Made by a program: the position numbers and the translations under genes. Positions 18,150 through 26,824 of a DNA stretch of 62,895 bases are shown here, one piece after another; the first letter of the stretch is position 1; each line of letters starts with the position of its first letter. The stretch spans positions 1 through 62,895 of the forward strand of contig WGLT01000017.1 of NCBI GenBank assembly GCA_016125425.1, written 5' to 3'. The notes under the pieces were generated by a model. The model had not been told where the DNA came from. It worked only from the letters and a program-made list of their open reading frames with translations, and did no database searches. This DNA comes from Alphaproteobacteria bacterium. Its GTDB lineage: Bacteria > Pseudomonadota > Alphaproteobacteria > Caulobacterales > Parvularculaceae.

Positions 18150-18246
18150 ATTGCGCAATTTCCGAAAACGCGGATTGCGCAATATCGGCCGCAAAGCAAG
18201 AAAAAATGCGGGTCAGTTGGATTCGGCTTGTTCCGAATTGCGCAAT
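18150..18246. promoter_or_regulatory. three perfect ATTGCGCAAT palindromes upstream of parC
   Basis: ATTGCGCAAT, a perfect 10-bp palindrome, occurs at 18150-18159, 18174-18183 and 18237-18246, with start-to-start distances of 24 and 63 bp. The third copy extends to a longer dyad (CCG-N-box-N-CGG). The parC ATG is 91 bp after the last copy. Identical boxes in a short non-coding stretch strongly suggest a dimeric DNA-binding protein controlling parC. The TGCGCA core recurs in the cluster at 58211-58244. Confidence 0.6.
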
Positions 18247-18337
18247 CCGGCGCGCCGGCGCGGCGCCTGGCCCCGCCCGGGGGCCGCCATGATTTTCCCG
18301 CTGGCGAATCCCGGCCGGCTCCCGCTATAGGGGGCCT

Positions 18338-20581
18338 ATGGTGAAAACGAAAAATCCCCCGCCCCGGCGCGCCGAGGAGATTTTCCTCGAGCCGCTCGAT
18401 GAAGCGCTCTCGCGCCGCTATCTCGCCTATGCGCTTTCGACCATCACGGCGCGGGCGCTGCCCGACGTTCGCGACGGGCTGAAGCCCGTGCACAGGCGCA
18501 TCCTGTACGCCATGCGCCAGATGCGCCTCAATCCGGGCGGCGGTTTCAAGAAGTCCGCCAAGGTCGTCGGCGAGGTGATGGGCAATTTCCACCCGCATGG
18601 CGATCAGGCGATTTATGACGCGATGGTCCGGCTGGTGCAGGACTTTTCGGTGCGCGTGCCGCTCGTCGACGGGCAGGGGAATTTCGGCAATATCGACGGC
18701 GATAACGCGGCGGCGATGCGTTACACCGAGAGCCGGCTGACGGAGGCCGCGTCGCTCCTCCTCGACGGCATCGACGAAGACACCGTCGATTTCCGCGAGA
18801 CCTATGACGGCGAAGGCAAGGAGCCGGTCGTGCTGCCGGCGGCCTTTCCGAACCTTCTCGCCAACGGCGCATCGGGCATTGCGGTCGGCATGGCGACCTC
18901 GATCCCGCCGCACAATGTCGCCGAGCTGATCGACGCGTCGCTGCATCTCATCAAGTCTCCGAACGCGCAGACCGCGACGCTGCTGAAATATGTGAAGGGA
19001 CCCGATTTCCCGACCGGCGGCGTCTGCGTCGAAAGCGCGGAGTCGATGGAAGAGGCTTATGCGACCGGGCGCGGCGGATTCCGCCTGCGCGCCCGGTGGA
19101 CGACGGAGGATCTCGGGCGCGGCCGCTATCAGATCGTCGTCACCGAAATTCCCTATCAGGTGCAGAAGTCGAAGCTCGTCGAAAAGCTCGCCGAGCTGAT
19201 GCAGACGAAAAAACTCTCCCTGCTTTCCGACGTGCGCGATGAAAGCGCCGAAGACGTGCGTCTCGTCCTCGAGCCCAAATCGCAGAATGTCGATGCGGCG
19301 ACCCTGATGGAGACGCTGTTCCGCACGACCGATCTCGAAATCCGCTTCTCCCTCAATCTCAATGTGCTGGGCGCGGACGGCGCGCCGCGCGTGATGGGGC
19401 TGAGAGAGGCGCTCCGGGCCTATCTCGATCATCGCAAGGACGTTCTTGTCCGGCGCACGAATTTCCGTCTCGCCAAAATCGCGCAGCGGCTCGAAATTCT
19501 CGACGGTCTCCTCGTCGCCTATCTCAATCTCGACGAGGTGATCCGCATCATTCGCTACGAAGACGATCCGAAGGCCGAACTGATGAAGGCCTTCAAGCTG
19601 TCCGACGTTCAGGCCGAGGCGATTCTCAATATGCGGCTGCGCTCGTTGCGCCAGCTCGAGGAGATGGAGATCAAGGCCGAGCACGCGGATCTCAAAAAGG
19701 AGCAAAAGGCGCTGAAGGCGCTCCTCAAATCCGAAGACGCGCAATGGTCGCGCATTGCGGACGAGCTGAAAGAGGTCCGCAAGGCGTTCGATCCGAAATC
19801 GCCGCTCGGCCGGCGGCGCACCGAGCTCGCAGACGTCCCGGCGACGGAGGAGTTCGATCCGGCGAGCCTGATCGAAAAGGAGCCCGTGACCGTCGTTCTC
19901 TCAGAAAAAGGATGGGTACGGACAATTAAAGGGCGCATCGATAACGGCGACGATCTCAAATATAAGGATGGCGATCGCGGACGTTTCCTCATCCCCGCGA
20001 TGACGACGGACCGCTTGATGCTTTTCGGCACGGACGGCAAGTTTTACACCCTTGACGTTCACGCGCTGCCCGGCGGGCGCGGTTACGGCGAGCCGATCCG
20101 GCTCAGCGTCGATCTGCCGAACGACCAGGATATCGCGGCGGCGTTTCTCTATCAGGGCGGACGGAAACTCCTCCTCGCCTCGACCTCCGGACACGGATTT
20201 TTCGCGCCGGAGGACGATTGCGTCGCCACGACGCGAAAGGGCAAGCAGGTGCTCAACGTGCCGGCGGGCGCCGAAGCGGTTGTCTGCCGCCCGGCCGAGG
20301 GCGACATGGTCGCGTCGGTCGGCGACAACCGGAAACTTCTGGTGTTTCCGGCGTCGGAGCTTCCGGAGATGTCGCGCGGCAAGGGCGTGCAGCTGCAGAA
20401 ATTCGCATCCGGCGGCCTTTCCGACGCCAAGACCTTCGACAAGCGCGAAGGGCTGACATGGATCGACCGGTCGGGCCGCACGCAGACCGTCGACGGCTGG
20501 AAAACCTGTCTCGGCAAGCGCGCGCAGGCGGGCCGCGTCGCGCCGAAGGGATTCGCATCGTCGAAGAAATTCGCGCCCTGA
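18338..20581 (+). CDS. parC: DNA topoisomerase IV subunit A
   Basis: 747 residues. With ParE it decatenates daughter chromosomes using ATP. The breakage-reunion domain has [33 protein letters not shown], the [15 protein letters not shown] helix, and the active-site Tyr ~Y129 in [10 protein letters not shown]. The length and shortened C-terminal beta-pinwheel, without the GyrA-box typical of gyrase, favour ParC over GyrA. AGGGGG precedes ATG 18338. parE is not in this window. The upstream palindromes may link expression to a specific regulator. Confidence 0.94.
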   Translation: MVKTKNPPPRRAEEIFLEPLDEALSRRYLAYALSTITARALPDVRDGLKPVHRRILYAMRQMRLNPGGGFKKSAKVVGEVMGNFHPHGDQAIYDAMVRLVQDFSVRVPLVDGQGNFGNIDGDNAAAMRYTESRLTEAASLLLDGIDEDTVDFRETYDGEGKEPVVLPAAFPNLLANGASGIAVGMATSIPPHNVAELIDASLHLIKSPNAQTATLLKYVKGPDFPTGGVCVESAESMEEAYATGRGGFRLRARWTTEDLGRGRYQIVVTEIPYQVQKSKLVEKLAELMQTKKLSLLSDVRDESAEDVRLVLEPKSQNVDAATLMETLFRTTDLEIRFSLNLNVLGADGAPRVMGLREALRAYLDHRKDVLVRRTNFRLAKIAQRLEILDGLLVAYLNLDEVIRIIRYEDDPKAELMKAFKLSDVQAEAILNMRLRSLRQLEEMEIKAEHADLKKEQKALKALLKSEDAQWSRIADELKEVRKAFDPKSPLGRRRTELADVPATEEFDPASLIEKEPVTVVLSEKGWVRTIKGRIDNGDDLKYKDGDRGRFLIPAMTTDRLMLFGTDGKFYTLDVHALPGGRGYGEPIRLSVDLPNDQDIAAAFLYQGGRKLLLASTSGHGFFAPEDDCVATTRKGKQVLNVPAGAEAVVCRPAEGDMVASVGDNRKLLVFPASELPEMSRGKGVQLQKFASGGLSDAKTFDKREGLTWIDRSGRTQTVDGWKTCLGKRAQAGRVAPKGFASSKKFAP

Positions 20582-20640
20582 GGCGTCGCTTCCGCTTTCG
20601 CCGAATCGGGCTTGCGACGGCGGCAAGCAACGCGCCGCTG

Positions 20641-21024
20641 TCAGCGCGCGAAGACTTTCACGGTCGCCGTGCGGCGGCGCACGCTCGTCTCCTCATAGGT
20701 GAAAGCGATGTGTTCTATGTCGCGCGCGGCGCCTTTGAGATCGATTACGCGCGTGCATCGGCCGGGATTGACGCGGGCGGCGATGCGAACTTCCTGCCGC
20801 CCCCCGTTCTCGAAAAACACATCGACGTCATAGAATCGAACCGGATTGCGATAAACGCAGATCTTGATTTGCCGGTAGCGCGCATGGCCGCCGACCGCGA
20901 TGACATCGCGATCGGCGTGATCGGCGACGTTTCTCTGTCCGATTTCGACCCAGGCGGCCGCGGGCGACGCGGCTGCGGCGGTCGCGACAAGCGCGGCGCC
21001 CGCCGCGATGACGGAAAGTTTCAT
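20641..21024 (-). CDS. small secreted protein of unknown function
   Basis: 127 residues with a clear signal peptide (MKLSVIAAGAALVATAAAASPAAA cut near 24). The mature part has HADRDVIAVGGHARYRQIKI, FYDVDVFFENGGRQ and a final IAFTYEETS region, rich in beta-strand pattern, with two Cys that could pair in the periplasm. It resembles secreted beta-sandwich DUF proteins found with the HADRDVI motif, but I cannot name the family firmly. GGGGAG ribosome-binding site; converges with parC. Confidence 0.7.
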   Translation of the reverse strand: MKLSVIAAGAALVATAAAASPAAAWVEIGQRNVADHADRDVIAVGGHARYRQIKICVYRNPVRFYDVDVFFENGGRQEVRIAARVNPGRCTRVIDLKGAARDIEHIAFTYEETSVRRRTATVKVFAR

Positions 21025-21144
21025 TTGAGTCTCCCCATTTCCTGCGCCTCTCGCGCCTAGACGGATAATCGTCGCCGTTTTCGAGCGGACGTCAACGGCG
21101 CCTGAGACTTGAACGCGCGCGGCGCATGATTCCGTCTCGGCCTG

Positions 21145-22059
21145 TCAGCGTCCGGCGAGCCGATAATGTCCGCCCATCGAGGGCGGGCTGTCCGTTTCGA
21201 CCGCGCCGGTCTCAACGAGCCGGATCAGATGCGCGAAGACATTGAGCGCCGCCGCGCCATGAAGCCGCTTGTCGATATCGGCGTACATGACGGGCACGAT
21301 CTCGCTTATGCGCGTCCGTCCCCGTTTGAGCTGCTCCAGGATTTGCCCGTCGCGGATGCGCCGGTGAGCGCGCACGGCGCGCACGAATCGATGCGGGCGA
21401 AGAACCGGCGCGCCATGCGTCGGATAATAGACGCGATCTTTCCGTGCGAGCAGCTTTTCGAGGCTGGCGAGATAGGCGCCCATATCGCCGTCCGGCGGGG
21501 CGACCACGGTCGTCGCCCATCCCATAATGTGATCGCCGGTGAAAAGCGCGCGCTCCTGCTCAAGCGCGAAACAGAAGTGATTCGAAAGATGACCGGGCGT
21601 TGCGACCGCCTCGATCGTCCACCCTTCGCCTTCGATCAGATCGCCGTCGGCGATGATCCTGTCCGGCGCGAAAGCGTAATCGGCGCCTTCGTCGAGCGCG
21701 GGCGCATCGTCTGTTTTGCTGCGGACCGGATGCGGCCCGCCTGCGAGGACGGGCGCGCCCGCCCGGTCGGCGAGCTTGCGAGCTAGGCCGCAATGATCGC
21801 GATGCGTATGGGTGACGAGCACGGCCTCGACGCGAGCGGCGCCGATGGCGGCGATGAGCGCGTCGAAATGGCGCTCATCATCCGGGCCCGGATCGATGAC
21901 GGCGAGCGGGCCGCCTTCGGCGCCGATGAGATAGGTTCCGCTGCCGGTATAGGTGAACGGTCCGGGATTGTTCGCGATGACGCGTCTGACAAGCGGCGAC
22001 AGCGCCGACGGCGCGCCATAGGCGAAGTCAAAATCCTTAACGAAAGGGATGCCGGCCAT
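21145..22059 (-). CDS. MBL-fold metallo-hydrolase (LACTB2/glyoxalase II-like)
   Basis: 304 residues. The metal-binding signature is VLVTHTHRDHCGLARKL (HxHxDH), with further ligands in TPGHLSNHFCFALE and TGDHIMGW; the C-terminal helical part with VRAHRRIRDGQILEQL is typical of the LACTB2-like group. It is a two-zinc hydrolase acting on an unknown ester, thioester or nucleic acid. No signal peptide is seen, so it is cytosolic. It is divergent from the small secreted ORF at 22122. Confidence 0.88.
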   Translation of the reverse strand: MAGIPFVKDFDFAYGAPSALSPLVRRVIANNPGPFTYTGSGTYLIGAEGGPLAVIDPGPDDERHFDALIAAIGAARVEAVLVTHTHRDHCGLARKLADRAGAPVLAGGPHPVRSKTDDAPALDEGADYAFAPDRIIADGDLIEGEGWTIEAVATPGHLSNHFCFALEQERALFTGDHIMGWATTVVAPPDGDMGAYLASLEKLLARKDRVYYPTHGAPVLRPHRFVRAVRAHRRIRDGQILEQLKRGRTRISEIVPVMYADIDKRLHGAAALNVFAHLIRLVETGAVETDSPPSMGGHYRLAGR

Positions 22060-22121
22060 GAGGACGCCTAAACGCTAGCTTCGCTCTGTCGGCCCGGCCT
22101 GCGGTTTGCGACGCCGCGCGC

Positions 22122-22472
22122 ATGTGTGCCATTCGTAAACAAGTCCTTAACGCGATCGCCGCTCTGGCGGCGGCCGGGACGCCCGTGAGCGCGGCGTTCG
22201 CCGCCGAGCCGGCCGGCTCCGTCGGCGCAATCGCGCTCGGCGACAGCGAAGGCGGGATCACGGACCGGGCCTTTGTTGTTGCGCCTCCCGATTACCAATA
22301 TATCGTCGAGCGCGACAGCGGCAGTTTCATCAATTGCGGGGAAGGCATGGACGTGCGCGTCACAGACGGCGACGGGCGCGATCTGGCGCCGCTGCGCTGC
22401 GGGGTCACGCTCACCGAAACCGTGGTCATTCCCACAGCCTCCGAGAGCGCGCGGCTGATCGTCCATTTCTAG
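22122..22472 (+). CDS. secreted protein of unknown function
   Basis: 116 residues. A hydrophobic N-terminus (VLNAIAALAAAGTPVSAAFAAE) looks like a cleaved signal peptide. The mature region contains two Cys (INCGEGMDV and LRCGVTL) that may form a disulfide, and ends in a strand-like VIPTASESARLIVHF. The ribosome-binding site is weak. The 3' end overlaps the convergent DUF442-type gene by 4 bp. No homologous family is recognised. Confidence 0.55.
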   Translation: MCAIRKQVLNAIAALAAAGTPVSAAFAAEPAGSVGAIALGDSEGGITDRAFVVAPPDYQYIVERDSGSFINCGEGMDVRVTDGDGRDLAPLRCGVTLTETVVIPTASESARLIVHF

Positions 22473-22909
22473 TTTTTCGCCCGCCGCGACAACGCCTCAA
22501 GCCGGGGGCGCAGTCCCGAAAGATCGTAGCCGGCCGCGGCGGCCTCTTCGGCGACGGCGTTCGGCGGCGCGCCGTCCCGCGCCAACAAGAGCGCGCGCAG
22601 CATCGCCGAGCGCATGCCGCTGCGGCAATAGGCGAGCACCGGCCCGTCGACGCCGTCCAGCGCGTCGGCCAGCCTTTCGATTTCGGCCTCGCCCGGCGGC
22701 CCGCTGACCGGAATCGAGACGTAGTCCATGCCCGCCGCGCGCGCGGCCTTCTCGATCTCGGCGCCGGCCGGCTGGCCCGGTTCTTCATTGTCGGGCCGGT
22801 TGTTGATCACCAGCTTCACGCCCAATGCCGCCGCGTCCTTCAGCTCGTTCGGCGCAATTTGCGGCGAGACCCAGAAATTCTCGGCGACACGGCGGAATTT
22901 GCCCGACAT
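22469..22909 (-). CDS. TIGR01244/DUF442-type phosphatase-fold protein
   Basis: 146 residues from ATG 22909 (MSGKFRRVAENFWVSPQI). It has the cysteine-phosphatase P-loop CRSGMRS, i.e. C-x5-R, and the early motif VINNRPDNEEPGQP, the signature of the BLH/DUF442 family. Members are linked to sulfur metabolism or dephosphorylation of unknown substrates. It is single-domain, without the fused beta-lactamase-like part some relatives carry. GGGAG lies 9 bp upstream. Confidence 0.85.
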   Translation of the reverse strand: MSGKFRRVAENFWVSPQIAPNELKDAAALGVKLVINNRPDNEEPGQPAGAEIEKAARAAGMDYVSIPVSGPPGEAEIERLADALDGVDGPVLAYCRSGMRSAMLRALLLARDGAPPNAVAEEAAAAGYDLSGLRPRLEALSRRAKN

Positions 22910-22992
22910 CAATCAACTCCCATTCGCAAAAACTTGCTGGCAAGATGGCCGCGCGGCGGCGATTCCGCCAGCCCTAATCAGAGCGACGAACC

Positions 22993-23415
22993 ATGCCCGA
23001 ATTGCCTCCGTTCCACCTTGCGCTGCCTGTCGACGACCTTGCCGCCGCCGAGGCCTTCTATGGCGATCTTCTCGGCTGCCCCCGCGGACGCCGCAGCCAA
23101 GCCTGGATCGATTTCGATTTCTTCGGCCACCAACTGGTCGCGCATTTGTCGCCGGCGGAATGCGGAGAGGCCGCGACGAACGCCGTGGACGGCCATCAGG
23201 TTCCGGTCCGGCATTTCGGGATTGTGATGACCCCGCAGGCGTGGGAGGGCCTGGCGGCGCGGCTCAAGAAAGCGGGCGCCGATTTCATCATCGAGCCCAA
23301 TATCCGGTTTAAAGGCGAGCCGGGCGAACAGGGAACGTTTTTCATTCGCGATCCGGCGGGCAACGCGCTCGAATTCAAATGTTTCGAGGATCCGCGTCAG
23401 CTTTTTGCGACCTAG
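22993..23415 (+). CDS. VOC-family (glyoxalase/dioxygenase superfamily) protein
   Basis: 140 residues. Two beta-alpha-beta-beta-beta modules are visible: FHLALPVDDLAAAEAFYGDLLGC and RHFGIVMTPQAWEGLAARLKKAG, ending FFIRDPAGNALEFKCFEDP, which carries the conserved final Glu ligand. It probably binds a divalent metal through His/Glu, but the reaction is unknown. It is a free-standing gene whose nearest neighbours are on the opposite strand. Confidence 0.88.
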   Translation: MPELPPFHLALPVDDLAAAEAFYGDLLGCPRGRRSQAWIDFDFFGHQLVAHLSPAECGEAATNAVDGHQVPVRHFGIVMTPQAWEGLAARLKKAGADFIIEPNIRFKGEPGEQGTFFIRDPAGNALEFKCFEDPRQLFAT

Positions 23416-23418
23416 GCG

Positions 23419-23604
23419 TCAAGCAGCGCCCGCCAGCTCCGGTTCGGGCCGCCGCCATTCGGCGATCGCAGCCTTGATATTGGCGAGGGTTTCCTCCTCG
23501 GTTTTTCCCTCGACGACGCATCCGTCGAGCCCGATCGCATAGGCGACGAAACCCGCGTCATTTTCGAGAGGACGAATGAGAATGTAGCTGGCCTTATCGG
23601 GCAT
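23419..23604 (-). CDS. solitary HicB-like protein
   Basis: 61 residues. IGLDGCVVEGKTEEETLANIKAAIAEW has the alpha/beta pattern of HicB-like antitoxins (x-LPGC-x-x-EG-x-T-x-EEA-x-x-NI). It lacks the C-terminal DNA-binding domain, and there is no HicA toxin within the 109 bp to the next gene. A strong AAGGAG site precedes the ATG. It may be a remnant of a toxin-antitoxin pair or an independent regulator. Confidence 0.7.
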   Translation of the reverse strand: MPDKASYILIRPLENDAGFVAYAIGLDGCVVEGKTEEETLANIKAAIAEWRRPEPELAGAA

Positions 23605-23713
23605 AGTGCGACTCCTTATGAAGGAACGCGGAGTTTCCGGAACAACAGTCCGTGAAAACTGGAGGATACGATCCAGCGGAAAGAAGGAAGTTTGCGCTGA
23701 TTCGCGGCCTGGA

Positions 23714-25426
23714 TCATTCGCCGCGATAGACGATCTTTCCCCCGACGACCGTCATGACCGGCGCCGCCTTCAAAATGTCCGCCTCCGGAATCGTCATGAT
23801 GTCTTTAGAAAAGACGGTGAAGTCGGCGAACTTGCCCGGTTCGATCGTGCCGAGATCTTTTTCCTGAAACGAAGCGTAGGCGGGCCACAGGGTGAACATT
23901 TTCAGCGCTTCTTCGCGCGTCACTTTCTGTTCCGGATGCCACAGGGCGTCGCTGTAGCCGTCAAGGCTTTTGCGCGCGACGGCGGCGTAGAACTCGATTC
24001 TGGGATCGCCGCGCTCGACGGGAGCGTCGGAGCCGCCCGGAATGACGGATCCCGCGTCGATGAGGCTTCGCCAGGCATAGGCGCCGAAAAGGCGGTCGGG
24101 TCCGAGACGCGCGGGCGCAAAGAAAAAATCGCTGATTGCGTGGCTCGGCTGCATGGAAGGAATGACGCCGAGTTCTGCAAATCGCGGAATGTCGCCGAGC
24201 AGCAGGATTTGCGCGTGTTCGATTCTCCAGCGCGGCTCGGCGACTTTCCGCTGCGAGGCGGGCACGGCCTTGAAGGCTTCCTGATACCAATCGAGCATCT
24301 GATGATTGGCGCGGTCGCCGATCGCATGCGTCGCCACCTGCACGCCGGCTCTCAGCGCGCGCTGAAGCATCTGTTCGGCTTCATCGTGATGCATTAGGAG
24401 GAGGCCCGAACTGTCGGGCATGTCGGAATAGGGCGCCGTCAACGCGGCGCCGCGCGAGCCGAGCGCGCCGTCGGCATAGAGCTTCATCGCGCGCGTAACG
24501 ACGCGGCCGGTCGAATCCGTGTGCGGCGCGTTTTCAATCAGCCAATCAAGTCCTTCCTTGTCGAGCGCGTTGTAGACACGGATCGGCACGTCGCCGCTCG
24601 CCGCCAGGCGATCGATGATCGAAACGTCCGCGGGATCGACGGACATGTTGTGAAGGCCGGTCCAGCCATGGGCGGCGTAAACCCCGGCGCCGGTCCGATA
24701 GGCCTCTTCCTTCTGTTTTTCACTCGGCGTCGCTTGCAGCGAAGCGAGCAGGGACATGGCGTTGTCGACGAACATGCCGGTGGGCCGGCCGCGCGCATCC
24801 TTTTCGATGCGTCCGCCGTCGGGATCGGGGGTTTCCTCGTCGACGCCCGCCGCCTTCATCGCCGCGGAGTTGGCGACGAGCGCATGGCCGTCCGCGCGCA
24901 CAAGCACGACCGGGTTGTCGGGGCTGACGGGATCAAGATCGTCGCGCGAGGGAAAGCGCCCTTCGGGCCAGCCGGTTTCGATCCAGCCGCGCCCGTAAAT
25001 CAGTTCGCCGGGTTTCGATTCATGCACGTTCGCGGCGATGACGTCGACGAGTTCGTCGACGGAGCCGACGCCTTCCAGATTAAGCGTCAACTCGCGCATG
25101 CCGACGCCGAAGAGATGAGCGTGCGCGTCGGTGAAGCCTGGGAAAAGCGCCGCGCCTTTCAGGTCGATCACTTCCGTATGCGGACCGACGAGCCGGTCGA
25201 TCGCGGCTTTTGCGCCCGCGGCGAGAATGCGGTCTCCCTTGACGGCAACCGCCTCGACTTTGGGCGAGGAGTCGGCCGCCGTGTATATCGGACCGCCTTC
25301 AAACACGATGTCTGCGTCCGCCGTCGGCGCCGGGGCGCGTCCGCAGGCGGCGAGGGCGGCGGCGAGAACGCTTGCGCACAGCCGCGCCGCTTTCAAAGGG
25401 CGTGTTTTCATTGGAGATTCGGACAT
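23714..25426 (-). CDS. amidohydrolase family 3 (YtcJ-like) lipoprotein
   Basis: 570 residues from ATG 25426, which has GGAGGGG upstream; ATG 25411 is an alternative. A lipobox LAAALAAC puts it on the membrane outside the cytoplasm. The TIM-barrel amidohydrolase core begins DIVFEGGPIYTAADSSPKVEAV, metal-binding FPGFTDAHAHLFGVG, then ATHAIGDRANH, WRIEHAQI and GSDAPVE. Substrate unknown; the family hydrolyses N-acyl or cyclic amide compounds. It follows a lipoprotein gene on the same strand 40 bp away. Confidence 0.88.
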   Translation of the reverse strand: MSESPMKTRPLKAARLCASVLAAALAACGRAPAPTADADIVFEGGPIYTAADSSPKVEAVAVKGDRILAAGAKAAIDRLVGPHTEVIDLKGAALFPGFTDAHAHLFGVGMRELTLNLEGVGSVDELVDVIAANVHESKPGELIYGRGWIETGWPEGRFPSRDDLDPVSPDNPVVLVRADGHALVANSAAMKAAGVDEETPDPDGGRIEKDARGRPTGMFVDNAMSLLASLQATPSEKQKEEAYRTGAGVYAAHGWTGLHNMSVDPADVSIIDRLAASGDVPIRVYNALDKEGLDWLIENAPHTDSTGRVVTRAMKLYADGALGSRGAALTAPYSDMPDSSGLLLMHHDEAEQMLQRALRAGVQVATHAIGDRANHQMLDWYQEAFKAVPASQRKVAEPRWRIEHAQILLLGDIPRFAELGVIPSMQPSHAISDFFFAPARLGPDRLFGAYAWRSLIDAGSVIPGGSDAPVERGDPRIEFYAAVARKSLDGYSDALWHPEQKVTREEALKMFTLWPAYASFQEKDLGTIEPGKFADFTVFSKDIMTIPEADILKAAPVMTVVGGKIVYRGE

Positions 25427-25466
25427 GTTGCGGCCCCTCCGATGGGCGCGAAGCGCTTTGGGCGGT

Positions 25467-26324
25467 CTACTCTTTTTCGTCGGGCGCCGGCACGAGCTCG
25501 TCGAAGACGATCCGCCAGCTTTCGTCCCTCTTTTGCCAGACGCGGACATACCAGCCTTTCTTGCCGTTGTCCTTCGGCCAGGACGCCTCGCCATAGGTCC
25601 AGACGAAATCGCCGGCCGCCGAGGCGCCGCCGCCGAGCGGGGAGAACGCCGCTGTCGCGCCGCGCGCGTCGAGCAGCGCCTTGCGCTGCTGCGCCGCGAT
25701 CGCCGGCGGCGCGCCCTCATCGTGCAGGCGCGCGTCGTCGGCGAGATAGTCCGCATAGGCGCCGGCGAGATCTTTCGATGCGGCATCAGCGAGCCCGCTT
25801 TCTTTTTGCCGAACGTCGTTCATCGCCGCGTCGGCGGATCCCGAGCCCCGCGCGCCGAGGGGCATGAATACCGGTTCGGAATCGGGACCGCTGTCGGCGG
25901 CGGAGTCGGCGCCGACGCCCGCGTCAAGCTCCCATTTCCAGGCGCCGTCCGGCTGTTTCCGCCAGATCGTGAAATAATATCCCTGCCTCTCGCCATTGAC
26001 CGCATACGGACCAGTCGTGAATCCGAGTTCGCCCGATCGCGCGACGCCCGCCCAGCGCGGCCACCAGCTCAGCCTGTTGTGCCGGGCCCCGGGCTTCAGG
26101 TCGGGCAGGGGCGCGAGCGTTTGACGCGCGTTGACCGGGCCGGGCGCGAACATGACGGCGTCATCGGCCGCCGTTTTGAGGAAAGAGGCTTTGACGCCGC
26201 GCGCATAGCCGTCCGCGGCGAACGCGCGCTCCGCCTCGACGATCGGCGCGGGCGTCGGCGCGCGGGCGCATGCGGCGAGGCCGGATAACAGGGCGGCGGC
26301 GGAAATGGCGATGTTCAGTTTCAT
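25467..26324 (-). CDS. lipoprotein with SnoaL/DUF4440-like repeats
   Basis: 285 residues from MKLNIAISAAALLSGLAAC, whose lipobox gives a lipid-anchored protein. Two NTF2-like halves are suggested: each starts with an ADGYARG or AGAYADYLADDARL segment and ends in a W-rich strand (YYFTIWRKQPDGAWKWE; WYVRVWQKRDESWRIVFDEL). Such folds bind small ligands or act as isomerases. Co-directional with the amidohydrolase lipoprotein, probably one operon. Confidence 0.7.
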   Translation of the reverse strand: MKLNIAISAAALLSGLAACARAPTPAPIVEAERAFAADGYARGVKASFLKTAADDAVMFAPGPVNARQTLAPLPDLKPGARHNRLSWWPRWAGVARSGELGFTTGPYAVNGERQGYYFTIWRKQPDGAWKWELDAGVGADSAADSGPDSEPVFMPLGARGSGSADAAMNDVRQKESGLADAASKDLAGAYADYLADDARLHDEGAPPAIAAQQRKALLDARGATAAFSPLGGGASAAGDFVWTYGEASWPKDNGKKGWYVRVWQKRDESWRIVFDELVPAPDEKE

Positions 26325-26501
26325 GAATAAGAGTTTTAAGGCCGCTGCGGCCTCGAGCGCCATGCATTTTGACCCCGGCGGGGCGCCGAAGGCGCAGGAC
26401 GCGCGCTGGCGAACACGTTCCGAATCGCGCGCGGCGGCGCGCCTACGCCCGCCCGCGACGCTTCGCCGGCCGGCCGGTCAAATTTCAGGGAAGGCGCGCG
26501 A

Positions 26502-26578
26502 TGGTCGGAGTGGCGTGATTCGAACACGCGGCCCCTGCCTCCCGAAGACAGTGCTCTACCAGGCTGAGCTACACTCCG
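26502..26578 (-). tRNA. tRNA-Pro (anticodon CGG)
   Basis: Minus-strand cloverleaf: acceptor CGGAGTG/CACTCCG, D-arm TAGCTCAGCCTGGTAGAGCA, anticodon loop TTCGGGA (CGG), T-arm GTGTTCGAATCAC, discriminator A and encoded CCA. 77 nt. Confidence 0.95.
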
Positions 26579-26696
26579 TCGCGCGGGGGGCCCCTATAGC
26601 GCCAGCGCGCGCGGCTGGCAATTGGCGCGCCGTCAGAGATTTAGTCGGCGAAGTCGTTGCGCCTGAACGGTTTAGGCGCTATCAGGCCGCTCCGTT

Positions 26697-26770
26697 TGGG
26701 GCGTAGCCAAGCGGTAAGGCAGCGGGTTTTGGTCCCGCCATCCCAGGTTCGAATCCTGGCGCCCCAGCCA
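26697..26770 (+). tRNA. tRNA-Gln (anticodon TTG)
   Basis: Plus-strand cloverleaf: acceptor TGGGGCG/CGCCCCA, D-arm TAGCCAAGCGGTAAGGCA, anticodon loop TTTTGGT (TTG), T-arm AGGTTCGAATCCT, discriminator G and encoded CCA. 74 nt. It is divergent from tRNA-Pro 118 bp away. Confidence 0.95.
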
Positions 26771-26824
26771 TCCGTCATTCATCCGTGCGGTGCGCGGCCG
26801 TCCCGACGGGCCGCGCGAGCGGCC

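Noticed and set aside
23605-23713. HicA toxin gene upstream of the HicB-like gene
   Set aside because: Only 109 bp are available and no frame has the conserved HicA GSHH-type motif.
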